From: Archegozetes longisetosus
Taxonomy: Eukaryota; Arthropoda; Arachnida; Sarcoptiformes; Trhypochthoniidae
Assembly (NCBI GenBank): GCA_018873245.2
Contig: JAEMBT020000001.1
Span: 4,092,001-4,156,000, forward strand
Direction: 5' to 3'
DNA: 64,000 bases
Shown: piece after piece, positions 10,990-23,345 of the stretch
Position numbering within the stretch: position 1 is the stretch's first letter
How the letters are laid out: each line of letters starts with the position of its first letter
The notes under the pieces: model-generated
What the model saw: the letters and a program-made list of their open reading frames with translations, nothing else
The model's database searches: none
Told to the model about the DNA's origin: nothing
Made by a program: the position numbers and the translations under genes

Positions 10990-11669
10990 TGTCACATTTA
11001 TTTCTGTGACGAGGGATCATCTATATAGGAAAGACCCGATCTAAATGTTTTATGTAGTCTTTGGTATGTGTGTGTGTATGTGTGTGCGTGTATGTCCAAG
11101 TTGTACGAATTGGAATCGGGGTCCTCAATGTAAGATCCCAATCAGTTGTTACTTATAATTCTATCAGAGAGTCTAATAGGACTCGATAGAATGTGCTTTA
11201 GTAGAGAATTAAGTTATAATTGACTTTTAATATAAACCTTCTTTTATTAATACAAATATATAACGATACAATAGTAGTTATTCACTATTACTTTTCTTAC
11301 ATACCATACAGTACAAAGTCAAAGATGATTTCTTACATACTATAAGTACAGAGTAAGAGAGTATTCTTACATACTTTACAGTACGAAGTAAGAAATAAGA
11401 CTGTTCTTAATAAGAAATCACCTCTGCTTTTATACTCTTTTTGATGTCCTAAACTTGCTATATTTAGCTCAATGGAAAAAATTACTTTTACATCAAAATA
11501 CTTGCAGTTTAGGTAAACAATACATAGTCAATTAGAAATTTACCTGTACCGTAACTAAAAACTTAAGGCACCTAAAAGATGTAATCACTATTTCTACTTT
11601 AAGATACATTTACTTTATTATTATCATATCAAAAATAGATTAGTATTCTTTACTCTTAAAACGAAGAAA
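10990..11669. mobile_element. LTR-like fragment related to 1216-1842
   Basis: Starts TGTCACATTT after ATAT, and its first 70 bases resemble those at 1216, including the shared GATCTAAgT-type block. The right end could not be fixed; it seems to stop near 11669 where the foldback element begins. A TG-rich microsatellite lies at 11066-11098. Confidence 0.35.
11294..11397. repeat. Three tandem units of about 35 bp
   Basis: Units starting at 11294, 11330 and 11364 share TTCTTACATAC and a CAGTAC-AAGT core. They are imperfect and lie inside the LTR-like fragment. Confidence 0.7.
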
Positions 11670-12734
11670 ACAGCACCGCTTTAGAATATGGCCTGGAAGC
11701 TATTGTGGCGACACCTATGTAGGGTGATAGCACATGACTAGTGGAGTCCAACGAGGTATATATCAAGTGTACCGGATGAGGGGTTCGTGAGATATAATCA
11801 AAACAAATTAGAAAATTTGACTAACCTAACCTGATCTAACTTAACGCCTTAACCTACTGCGCCACTGAGAGGCGGGCGACAGTGAGCTCTTAAAACTTAT
11901 ATTCATCTTTTAAGGATGAGTCTGCAATGCGTAAATGAGATATATAGTGGGGAACATACACATTTCCAAGAGAGTAACTAGGACAAGAAGAACGCTTGTA
12001 TCTCTGCACTAGGCGATCTGATTTTAATCCGGTTTGTTTTAAAATGTAGAAAAATGTTCAAGAAATGTCATATTAAAATTTCATAAATTTATCTAAACTA
12101 ATAATAATTTTTTTGAGAAGACAAATAAGTCACTTTAAATTAAAAATTATTATAAAAATGTAACGCTTTATGGTAACCTACACTGTGAATGACCCCCGAT
12201 GTGAGTTGTGTTGATTGTAAACAAACTTTTGTTTGAAGTGAAAGTGATTTATCAGAAATTCGCCGGTGCTCAAGGAGGTCACACCCGATACTAATCATTT
12301 AATTCTAGCTTTAATTAAATGCATTAACATTGTTTTTTTATTTAAAATTTGTGATTTTGAACGTAAACTTTCATTTACTGGTCATTAACTTTATAATTAA
12401 TCGGAAAAACTTATGAAATTTTAATATGACATTTCTTGAACATTTTTCTACATTTTAAAGCAAACCGGATCAAAATCAGATCACCTAGCACAGAGATACA
12501 AGCGTTCTCCTTGTCCTAGTTACTCTTTTTGGAAACGTGTATGTTTGTATTGTATTATATATGCATATATAGTATAAAATATATGCAATTTTTAAAAATT
12601 ATTTTGATTATATATCCCGAACCCGTCAACCGGTACACTTGATATATACCTCGTTGGACTTCACTAATCACGTGCTATCACCCTATATAGGTGTCACCAC
12701 AATCGCTTCCAGGTCAATTCTAAAGTGCTGCTGT
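11670..12734. mobile_element. Foldback DNA element with long inverted arms
   Basis: The left arm (11670 to about 12110) and right arm (about 12395-12734) are inverted copies: outer ends CAGCACCGCTTTAGAAT and its partner, then CAACGAGGTATATATCAAG, and inner blocks AAATGTTCAAGAAATGTCAT and AACTAGGACAAG. The left arm carries about 110 extra bases (11815-11930) including CTAACCTAACC. The roughly 290-bp centre has no coding frame. No clear target duplication. Non-autonomous; superfamily unknown. Confidence 0.75.
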
Positions 12735-12953
12735 CGACCAATCAATTGGAGGTTTACCCAATTTTATTAAATATTTATTACACAACGCAAAATGATCGTT
12801 TTCAACAATTTTTTTTCCTAAGCTGAAGGATGACACGATTCTAGAACTACATTTTACTTTTCACTGATTAGATGTTTAAAAGTTTGTGCTTTTCTTCCTC
12901 ATAACATAAACACAATTCTTCTGTAATGTTCAGATAAATAGATTAAAATTGAT

Positions 12954-13316
12954 TCAGTAATTTTTTTCCCAACCTAGATTGTAATGTGATTTAGATTTAG
13001 ATTTATACACCATCGTTACCACGTTTAATAGTAAAACTCCTTGTTTTGCCCAGCATATCAAATTTAAAGACGTACAATTAACGCCAAGACTTCTTTTAAT
13101 TCCTGAAAAAGTATTTCTCAAACTTGGTGGAATAGTTCCATTTTTTGTGCTAAATGCAAGACCATGAGCTATTTCTGGCGTCTGATACGGGTCTTGTCCT
13201 AATATTACCACTTTCAAATTTTTTGGTTCACAATGACGAGTCCAAGACCAAATGTCTTGGAACCCTGGACAAATTTTAAAGCGATCTCGAATCGCTTGTA
13301 AATTTATCAAAGGCAA
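12954..13316 (-). pseudogene. Uracil-DNA glycosylase-like fragment with a virus-type signature
   Basis: The frame shows family 1 uracil-DNA glycosylase motifs: LKVVILGQDPYQ (water-activating loop, normally GQDPYH), AHGLAFSTKNG, IPPSLRN, and WAKQGVLLLNVV, then SHYNLGW. The enzyme removes uracil from DNA for repair. The block before the active site, WSWTRHCEP, is closer to the WTRYC-P seen in herpesvirus enzymes than to the FxFTxxC form of animal UNG, so an origin from a large DNA virus is possible. The C-terminal part with the HPSP loop is absent, so this is a non-functional fragment. A diverged host UNG pseudogene is the alternative. Confidence 0.6.
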
Positions 13317-13650
13317 TTTATTAAGTTTTTAAAATTTCGTCGAACGAAATACGATTCATATTTGAATTTACTAAAAACAGATATAGTCGTTCATATTTTT
13401 TCATTTTGTCTACAAAAGACTACATCTAGAAATATAAATAAGATTAATAATAAGATTATATTGACATAGATCAATGAAAAGTTTTACAAAAAATGACTAT
13501 GCGGAGCAATTGAACCAATTAAAAACTAGAAATGCAATGTTAAAAGTTAGTCCGATATGGAAATATGGATATAAATGTTAAACTTAGATATTCTTGTGTA
13601 GTTTTATATGAGAAATGTCATATTGATATTCTTTACTATCACCCGTTCGG

Positions 13651-13675
13651 TTAGGTCAGGTTAGGTTAGGTTAGG
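13651..13675 (+). repeat. Interstitial telomere-like pentamers
   Basis: Five consecutive pentamers: TTAGG, TCAGG and then three TTAGG. TTAGG is the common arthropod telomere repeat. Too short to be a telomere; it is an interstitial trace or part of a repeat. A complementary version with the same variant unit occurs near 11820. Confidence 0.7.
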
Positions 13676-13861
13676 AATCGAGCGACGTCCAATTCTTATC
13701 AAAAATGATTTTAATAACGCTACTTTCCGAATTTTCTTATCAAATTAAAATTTTAAATATTTGGAGAAAAGTGGACGTATTCCCAAGAAGGAGGCGTATT
13801 CGGACCTATAACTTTATAATAGAGATCCACCCTCAATACTGAACCAGAAAATATAAGTATC

Positions 13862-14477
13862 GACCATGATTCCACCAGGCACGTGTTCGTAACTGTAACC
13901 GAGTATTCATATCGCGTTTGTTATCATGACATAATTCAAGGAGAAGTTCTGTTTCTCTGTAGATTATGCCCAATACCCATTGACCCTCTACTAATCGACC
14001 ATGATGAAATTTCCTTCTGCCAACTTTTCATTCATCAACTTCAACAACACAACCAGGACTACCCATAAGGTCTCGAGTATCGAACAATCTTTCTAGTGCA
14101 TCGATACATACTTCGCGACAGTAGTTATACCAGTCGCTAACAGTTTCGCGTGAAGTTTCTACACCATCATATGACGTTTCATGTATGGCATCATTGTACT
14201 CTAAAATGCGACAAAAGTATATTAGCATCAGAACCTTTGCAATAGGCAAATGGCAGTTAGCAAACCAAGTATTTGCTACCAAACTGCGTTTCAAATCACA
14301 TCTCCTACGATAACGAAATGTATATCTAACACAAACCATATTTGGGCGTCTATAAAGCTCCATTTCTTCTTTACAATGCGGGCATCTCTTTCCTACAGGT
14401 AGCAGATCATTTCGTTGACACCACTTAACGCAATTGAGCCGCTTTTCGTCATCGTTTGCTATTGAAGCAAACTTCAC
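13862..14477 (-). pseudogene. Merlin transposase, N-terminal part
   Basis: On the minus strand the frame gives CQRNDLLPVGKRCPHCKEEM (zinc-ribbon start), a second cysteine block (RRRCDLKRSLVANTWF), a helical region ETVSDWYNYCREVCIDAL, and the first catalytic Asp in GCVVEVDE. A stop directly follows; the same frame then continues KVGRRKFHHGRLVEGQWVLG, the usual sequence after the first Asp. The rest of the DDE domain was not found, so the copy is truncated at its 3' end near 13862. It is more complete at the N-terminus than the Merlin copy at 2705. Confidence 0.8.
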
Positions 14478-16376
14478 TAAACAGACGCACTAAATTAAAA
14501 GTATTGATCTTTGCAACTAACAACCACATTGAACAGAGATCTCAAAAATCAGAGTGTTTAACCCTTCGGACTGTAAAACGTGTGCAAATGAGTTGAATAA
14601 CTCAAACAGACCAGGCAATGACCAATAATCCGCTTGCCAAATAAGTGTGATAAACATTATCACGACTCGAAAACTAAGCATTTCCGTAAACAATGACAAT
14701 ATGTTTGTTACTTCTCTCATTATGACCTATCTATATATAAAATACAAAAAAGATTCTTTGCGGGGAAGATTCGGAACTACACCCAATTTCTTTGTTAGGG
14801 CTTACTTTTATGTATAAAAAATTTTAAATACAAACTCTTTTACAGTTTTACAGTACTTTCATTTGGCTTAAATTTGGTAAATATAAGTGGTTAAGTCTAT
14901 TTGTACAGAAAAAAATAATTAAAAAATAAATTTAAAAAATGATTTTCCCTTTAGTTTAACAAATAAAATTTTAAATAAATGACCTGCAAAACAAACAAAT
15001 GCTTATAGTCTGTTAACCTTTAAGAGAACTGTGACGAAATGAAACCCGACAACAAGCGATTTTATATACATATAAATAGTTAAAGTTCATTTAAGATTAT
15101 TTGTATTTAAATTTATACTTACACTTTAGTCAAGGCAAAGTCATCTGTACTTTGCAAACTCAGGACTACTTTTCGACCTATTGATTGAAAAGTATGAGTT
15201 TTTTGACACTATAGTCATTTATTTCTCATTTTATGATATAAAAACGAATGGTTTTTGATCACTGGGGCTCTCGCTCTTAGCAGTTGTAACTCAGATTTCA
15301 CTTTAAGAGTTTTAAAATAAACGTTTAAAATACGAGACCAATATAAAGTAATGAGGGACTGAGAAAGTGAGTTATATTTCGGCTATCGGAGACAACGATA
15401 TCGTGCGTGTCTTCAATTACAACTCACAGAACATCTGCATAGGATTAAGTTATTTACTTAGTTTTAAAGTGAATCAGAAATTAATTGCTGTGAACTTTAA
15501 AGTATTGATTTGATAAGTTTTATATTGCGTCCATTTGAAGCATATGTTGTGACAAAAGTGTTGTGATTAATATCAAGTGAAAAACTTTGGTTTCAAACAA
15601 TTCGTTAAAATATGAGAAAAGAAACAATTGAAAATCAAATAACAAAATTGGATTGAAAAACTTGAATTAAAGCGAGTCTTTCAAATATTATGTGTTTTAA
15701 ATTCAATATTCTTATTGAAGTTAGTTGGCAATTAAACGTTGATTAGACTTGAAGTGACTTTTCTATTTTATGAATAAAGAGCACATGATAATCAATATTC
15801 AAGTTAGAGCTAATCTATTGTCATAATTTTATGGACTTATTGCTAGGCTTTTATTTTCAGTACTTCTTTTATATAAAAAAAAAGTTTTGCATTTCTAAGC
15901 TTCATTTTAAACAAAATTGCATATTAAATTTAGAAGGCATGAGCAACTGTGGTGAAAATGATCCAAAAACTGGACAATATGTGTGAAAATAAAACTACAA
16001 AAATTCGAATAATTATCTCGAACACTCTATCAGATTTTTAATTTGACGAACTGCACATTTTTAGAAACAAGTCATATAATGCCAATTGAGACTGACCAAC
16101 GATTCCAGTTAATTCAGAGAAATTGTTGTGAACATCACTTTCTCAATATTCCTTAAAATTGAAATGGAACTATATGTAATAATTTTTATTTCCTATGTGG
16201 AAAACTTGAAAAAGTAGTCTTCAGAGTACTTTTCTGAATTAACTCAAATCATAGATCGTTTGTAATTGACATTACTTGAATTGTTTTTAAACATATGTCT
16301 CGTCAAATTAAAAATTTAACTCGATGAAAACTATTTGAGATAATAACTCAAATTTTTGTAATTTTATTTTCAGATA
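14478..16376. other. AT-rich intergenic DNA left of the gypsy element
   Basis: No supported gene. A minus-strand frame at 14517-14720 has no recognisable domain. The stretch ends in the GATA duplicated by the retrotransposon insertion (16373-16376). Confidence 0.5.
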
Positions 16377-16491
16377 TGTAAAGGAGAGGATAACCCCCGG
16401 AGACCGTCAACAAACAAACAATCAAACAAATAAACAAATTAACAAACAAACAAACAAACGAACGAACGAACGAACGATCAAACAAACAAAC

Positions 16492-16534
<43 letters not shown>

Positions 16535-16948
16535 ATAACAAACCTGTGACTAGTCTCGAGGGACCTGAGATTGGAATTTTCTCGACCTTATATATAAGGT
16601 CGAGTAAAAGGTTCAGGAGAGAAGTTCTTTTTGTCTGAAAGTTAGGCGTGTAAGGCCAGAACAGGTTTTGATTGGGTTTTATGCTGATTGTTAAATATAT
16701 TTGAGTGTCTCTGTAATGTGAAACAATAAAAACTTGAACTTTTTTTTACGAAACCCTTTGTTTTAATTATCAGTAAAGTTGTTAAACTGACTTGAGGAGC
16801 GCGTCGGAAGCGCACTCTCATCAAGAAAGAAGCCTCTCGAAGCAAGAGCGAGTGACGTGGTAAAGACCACTGGTGGAGCCCCCAAATCAAAAAATAGGTA
16901 AGCGGAGCAAGTCTCCTTTTTTATATACAGTGCGCGCCAACCCTTACA
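16377..16948 (+). repeat. 5' LTR of the gypsy element
   Basis: 572 bp, TGTAAAGG...CCTTACA. Contains tetranucleotide arrays (CAAA, CGAA and CTAA types, about 16408-16535), a perfect 24-bp palindrome at 16581-16604 centred on TATATATA, and AATAAA at 16731. The sequence directly after it (from 16951, TGGTGGAGAAAGCGCC) is in primer-binding-site position, but I could not assign its tRNA. Confidence 0.95.
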
Positions 16949-17058
16949 CGTGGTGGAGAAAGCGCCGGGTATTCATCTTTTATCGATGAATAACGATCTA
17001 ATATTTAGTTAGAAGTTACAGCCTTTTAATATATTGTTTTGCAACATTTGCTTTCATC

Positions 17059-18840
17059 ATGCCATTTAGTAGAACTAGAGCAGGAATTAAAGGCAAAGCT
17101 GATGCTCACTCTTACTCGTTACGAAATGCTAATCGTAGGCGCACACCTTATGAAGTAGCTTCTGACACAGAGGTGTCAGAAGAAGAAATACTTAAGCAAA
17201 GTAAGCCTATCTCGAGTATTATGAATTCAGATAAAGCATCAGAGTCAAAGAGCTCTTCATTTAAAGTGAGCCAAAACCCTGAGGCGTCATTAGAGCCCGA
17301 CAACCGATCTAATTTACGTACTAATACATCAACCCTTTATGCCAGTAATGATATCAATGCTTCTCGGCAAAATAGCGCTATTTCGCGTACTATAATTGAT
17401 AGAATAGATGAACAAAATGAGGGAGATAGCGATCATCTGGAGCTTAATAGAGATAGAGTTGTAATTATGCCATCACCTAACGAGGGTCAGGATTCAGAAT
17501 CCGAAGACTATGACCTCGAGATTTTGCAACAACAAGTAATAGCAGCTGAGGAGGAGTACGCGCGCGCCGTGTCTGAAGCGACTGAAATCGCTAAACGAAA
17601 ACAGATACGTAAACAAAACCTCTTACCACGATTGAAAAAGCGAGCCGACGAGACGGCTCGACTTAAGTTCTATATTGAGCAAAACCAAAACCTAGACCTC
17701 CCCGAGGGTCAAATCGATCAAGAATTATCACCCGTAGCAGATAAGTCGAACCTTGATAGAGCTCAATCATACCGTGTGAGCGAAATTAGTAATTCCCAGT
17801 TCATTAATACCGATAGTAACCATAGGATATTATCGCCGAGATCACGTACACTTGGAGAACTATCTATTTCTGACTCAGGCAGCATACCTGGTATCAATGG
17901 CACGAGTGCCACTACCCAACCGAAAACAACTCCCAATAGTTCAGACTCAGACTTGATTCGGGCGACGCAAATAGTAGCGCTAGAGTTTGCTAAAAGCTTA
18001 GAAAAGCTAAAGGTAATATCGCAACCAGCTATAGTTAGTAATCCAGCGATTGTCAAGCTACCAGTTCCTAAATTTTATGGCCGTACTGATCAGGCTATTG
18101 ACTGGCTTTCAGACTTCAATGCTGTCGCGAATAATAACAGATGGGATAGCAAAGCAAAAGCTTGTTCGATTCGTAGTGCTATGCACGGGTCTGCAAAGGA
18201 TTGGTATGTAGGAACTTTTGGTGAACGAGCTATTACCTGGGAAGAGTTTGAGCTTCGATTTACGACTGATTTCATGCCTATTGATCACGAGCGTGATCTT
18301 ATGCGCCAATACAGCTCGAGTACAGGATAATGAAACTCCTATCGAGCACCGTATGACACGAATAGCGAAGCGAGCAAACCCAAATATGCACGAACTTGAG
18401 CTTTTAGACCACATATTGCAAGCGCTAGCGTTTCATTCCATCGAGATGTCATTGATAGTACGTCTCTCTCAAGCTTGAAGCAAAAACTAGTTAGAAAGAT
18501 GCGACGCAAAGTTCGTACAAAACCGTAAAACTTATGCTATAGAGAAACCCCGCGACAGTCTGCCAAAAGCAAAGATCCTGCAAACAACCCTAACGCCACT
18601 CGGGCCAGCGTAGAAAAAACATATAATCAGGCACCCCTTCAGCTAACCTGCTTCAACTGTGACCAACGCGGCCATAGACTTAAAGACTGCCCACAACCCA
18701 AAGACAATGCACGAATTCAGGCAAATTGGGATCGTATCAAGCAGTTACGAGCTGAGCGTAGCGCTAACCCAACTCACCCCAGCCTGGAAACCGAACTCTA
18801 TCGAAAACATTTGCTGCGGCAAACGGTAGCCGAAGTATGA
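17059..18840 (+). CDS. gag-like region of the gypsy element
   Basis: Starts at ATG 17059 (MPFSRTRAGIKGKADAHSYS). The N-terminal third is hydrophilic and acidic with a coiled-coil-like stretch (about 17510-17690, LEILQQQVIAAEEEYARAV). The capsid-like part follows: PVPKFYGRTDQAIDWLSDFN, SAMHGSAKDWYVG and WEEFELRFTTDF, the usual gypsy gag motifs. A CCHC zinc knuckle, CFNCDQRGHRLKDC, is encoded at about 18650-18691. Gag packages the element RNA in virus-like particles. Fossil treatment: the region is not intact throughout. Confidence 0.85.
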
Positions 18841-21800
18841 ATCGAAATTCAGTAGCCGACACTGAGCTAAAAAAAGTGCCTGAGCCTAACGATCAGAGTT
18901 ATCCTCTGAATAGTTGGGACAAATATCATTCTATGCGAGGCTTATGCCGCATTGCAGGCCAAATGCCGGAAAAACGCACTATTCTTATGGGCAATCTAGA
19001 TTTAGCAGATGTTCCGACCGTATCCGTTTTACTCAATGGTTATAAAGTACAGGCGCTTTTGGATAGTGGCGCATCTATTACAATAATGAGTCCAGCCCTT
19101 GCGCAGCGAGTATACAACCAACCACTTGAACATTGGTATAATGAATAACTGTATGCCGCCGACGGCCGATTGATTAAGCCATCAGGTATTGTCCCCAGAT
19201 GTCGAGTTATCTTTGGCAGTAAGGCCTTAGAGATGCATATTGCAGTAATGAGAGGCACCTATCCTCACCTAATCCTAGGATCCGACTTTTCACGATCCAT
19301 GAATATTGTGATTGCCATGACTGGTCGAACTGTCGGATTTGCTGAAAAAATGCTGGCGGAAGAGACGCGCGAACTACTCGCATTTGATAAATTTTCCGTT
19401 CCATATAAACCCACCCGTGCTTTGCAATGCGAAACTGAACTTTTAGACGGCTCTGAGCCCGATCAAAACTCGGGACTCAAGCATAAAAATGTAGTTTCAA
19501 CTCACAAAACTCCAAACGAGCGTGAGGATAGTGAAAAATATCTTAGCTGCCAAAACAAGCATTATTGTGATGAGCCTAACGCCGCTACCTGTTTAAGACC
19601 TACTGAACCATCGAATAGATTGCACAAATTTCGTAATGATATTTATCACGCAAGTAGTGGGAGCAGTTCAAGCACAGACAGCGATTGTGAAATCGTGTCT
19701 AAAGAACCAACAAATAACGCCCTAGTAGCATCGGTAAAGTGCGATGAGGTACTGCGCTCAAGGCTTGAGAGGGAGGCAAACCCTTTATGGAAATGTTTTG
19801 ATTCCGAACTCTTAGCCGAGAAGTCAGTTCCAAAAACAAGACTTAAAAACCAGATTACGATAAAACCGTTCCAACATATGCTGGTCAAGTTACCCTTAGA
19901 TATGGCTAGCGATTGCGAATACTATGTGCAGACTGCCAAAACTTATCAAAAGAAAGGCCTATTCATAGAGCCTGGCATTGTGAATGCAAAGCAAGGTATA
20001 ATTAATGTGATTATGCGCAACACAAACATTGAACCTTTAATTGTCGCTCCGAACTCTAATGTTTGCAAATTAAGCATGCCAGATGTCGATATTCTTACGC
20101 CTCATTTTAATGTAGACAAGGTCAAACGCTTTAGCTATGCGAAGAAACTTAATGAACTGCACTTCCACCAAGCCGTAGAGTTAGTCGATAGCAACCGCCA
20201 AGTTGAAAGCCAGGCCACTATCAATACAGAAAGATGTAATGTTGAGATGTCCGACTTTGAGGACACCGATTATATGAGCAAATTAAATATCGGCTCGCAA
20301 CTAAGCCATAGAGAACGCACAGTCTTAACCGACCTGTTGGCAAGCTTCCGAGACCGTTTCTACTTCGAAGGTGATGAACTCGGGAGAGTGACTACTTGGA
20401 AACACTCTATAGACACCGGCGGTGCGAAACCTGTAAGTCGAGCACCTTATCGAGTGTCATACTGGGAAATGCAAATTATTGAGAAGCAGGTACAAGAGCT
20501 TCTTGACAAGGGTATCATCGCACCGAGTGTATCCAGTTGGGCAGCGCCCGTAGTATTAGTTAATAAACGTGATGGCACAATTCGCTTTTGCATTGATTAC
20601 CGCGCGCTTAACGCAGTGACCAAAGACGACTGCTATCCCATCCCGCGCTTAGATGATGGTTTAGCGATTCTAGGAGGTAGTGACTTGTTCTCGACTATGG
20701 ATGCCGCATCCATGTATTGGCAAATTGAGGTCGAACCCGGGAGTAGGGAAAAAACTACTTTTGTATGCCATTTAGGTACCTTTTATTTTCTATATATGCC
20801 TTTTGGCCTAAAAGGTGCCCCCTCGAGTTGTGCTAGAGCTATGCAGAAGATATTTGCAAAAGAAAACCGCAAAATTTGCTTTATATACCTAGACGATTGT
20901 ATTTGCTTTTCACACGGGTTCAGTGAACATATACAGAGACTCAGAACACTATTTGAACGCATGCGAGAATATGATCTTAAGCTAAAACCCTCGAAATGTT
21001 TCTTCTGTATGAAAAGTGTAGCATATTTAGGACATCAGGTCTCAGCCGAGGGCATACTCCCAGACCCAGATAGAGTAGCAGCGATTCGAGACATACCAGT
21101 ACCGAAGAAAGTAAGGGATATTAAGTCTTTCCTCGGGTTCGCTGGTTTTTACAGGCGATTTATAGCCAATTTTGCAAAGATAGCAAATCCTTTAACCCAG
21201 CTATTGCGCAAAAATGTTAAATTTGTTTGGACTCAAGCCCAACAAAGCGCTTTTGAACACTTAAAAAGTGCAGTCTTGACACCACCAATACTGGCTCATT
21301 ACGACCACACTGCAGACCTGGAGCTCAGAACCGATGCCTGCGACGAAGGAATAGGGGGACATCTTGTACAGATTAAAAATAATGTTCCCCAGTTGCTCGC
21401 ATGTGTTAGCCGTACGCTCAATCGGACTGAGCAGAACTATTCAATTACAGACAAGGAATGCCTAGCCATTGTCTGGTCCGTTTCAAAGTTCAGACCTTAT
21501 CTATACGGACGCCCATTTCTAGTGAAGACTGATCACTGCGGTCTTTGCTTTCTGATGAAAGTCAAAGATCCGAACGGTAGGCTATGTCGCTGGTCTTTAC
21601 AAATGCAAGCTTACGATTTCAGAATCGTTTATAATTCCGGCAAATCGCATGCAGACGCTGATTGCCTGTCCCGAAATCCCACTCAAGTAGCTAACATAAT
21701 AGACGAAGATCTGCTGGAAGAAAATTTAGTGGTGCTTAGCATGAATAGCCTGCATAACAAAGTATCTGATGAGCGCACTCGTCAGACCAAACAAGCCCAG

Positions 21801-23345
21801 AGTTTCGAAGCCGATTCTATGACTGCTCAACTGCAAAGAGAAGATCCCCTTTGGACAAAATATATAAAAATCTTGGAGAATAATGATATAACCCCCGCTA
21901 AGCGGCAAAAGCTGGCGAAGCCATACGTTCTGCATAACAGCTGCCTATACCGGCGCGAATGGTATATTAATAGTTATCGATTTTTACTGTGTATTCCTGA
22001 AAAACTTGTGAAGGATGTGCTGCTAGCATGCCATGAGGGGTCTACGGCAGCCCATTTAGGCCGTAATAAAACATATTACAAAATTCGAGAGAAATTTTAT
22101 TGGCGTAATCTTTATAAAGATGTTGATATACACGTAAAATCATGTGATAGCTGCCAGAGACGTAAAACGTCAACTCAGACAAAAAAAGGTCTAATGCAGC
22201 CCATTCCTGTACCAGAAGTGCCCTTCCGGTCAATCTCGATAGATCTAGTTGGGCCCTTACCAGCCACAAGCAGAGGCAACCGATACATAGTATCTATCAA
22301 TGATCGTCTCACTAAATTTGCAATCGCAGCGGCGATCAGGGAGGCGAAAGACGCGAATATAATGCAAATCTTGAGAGATCAAGTGATCTTAATTTACGGT
22401 CCGCCAGCCGAGCTTCTATCAGATAGAGGCTCAAATCTTTGCAGCGAATATTGTAAAAAATTTTATGAGCAGTTTGGGATTAAGCATATACGGACTACGA
22501 GCTATCATCCGGAAACCAATGGTCAAACTGAGAACTTTAACAAAGTATTAGGAACGCAGTTGGCAATTGTATGTAGAAACCGGAAAGAATGGGACGAATG
22601 GTTACCATTCGTGGTCTACGCTTACAATACTTCCCGAAATGAGTCCATAAAAACGAGTCCACACCAATTGCTGTTCGGGAAGAGTGCGCGCCTAGAGATT
22701 GAGGAACCGTTAGGACGAATAGAGTTAGGCCAAAATACTGAAACTCGCCACGAAATACTAGAAAAACTGCAAATATGCAGAAAATGGGCACAAGAAGCAA
22801 TTGCGAAAAGCCAACAAAAGAACAAGTCTTTTATCGATCCCCATCGAATAGATACTATTTATAAACCCGGAGACCGCGTTATGCTCTCTAAAGCTCACAT
22901 GAAAATAACTGCAGGCGGGAAGCTCAGGCCGCGTTACGATGGACCGTATATTATCTGCAGCCAAACGTCACCTGTCAATTATGAGATATGCAATGTCAGG
23001 GGTGAGCCCAAGACTGACATTGTACATGTTAATAGATTGAGACCCTATTACAAGCGAGCAGCAGAAGTACAGAAACCGCTCGCTGAGCCTATTATAAATG
23101 CCGCCGCGACTGGCGAAGAATTAATAGCCGATCTTAACAAGCCGATTACAAGCCTAACTGATAATGAAAAACAACCGCCCACTGAATCTCGCGATTCAAA
23201 CTCTGAATTAGAAAGAGAAATGGTTGGTGTTGAGGACAATCAAAGTCTCGATGAGTCCTTACTATCAAATAGGAGAGCGCGAGCTCGACGACCACCTCAA
23301 CGATATGGAGAGTGGGTCTTCAGCGCTAATAATATTCATTTATAA
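18840..23345 (+). CDS. Protease and pol region of the gypsy element
   Basis: Aspartic protease motif ALLDSGASITIM near 19050, then a long open pol frame (1391 codons from 19170 to 23345). Reverse transcriptase shows RFCIDYRALNAVT, FSTMDAASMYWQIEV and the catalytic FIYLDDC. RNase H shows LRTDACDEGIGGHL and the later acidic residues. Integrase has the zinc module H-H-C-C (HEGSTAAHLGR to CDSCQRRK), the first catalytic Asp in SIDLVGPL, the second in LSDRGSN, Glu in ETNGQTENFN, and a GPY-type C-terminal module (RYDGPYIICSQTSPVNYEI). An acidic tail ends in RRARARRPPQRYGEW. These enzymes copy the RNA and insert the cDNA. Confidence 0.95.

Noticed and set aside
16642-16890. Minus-strand 82-codon open frame, repeated identically at 24930-25178
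   Set aside because: It lies wholly inside the two LTRs; identity follows from LTR duplication and it has no recognisable domain.
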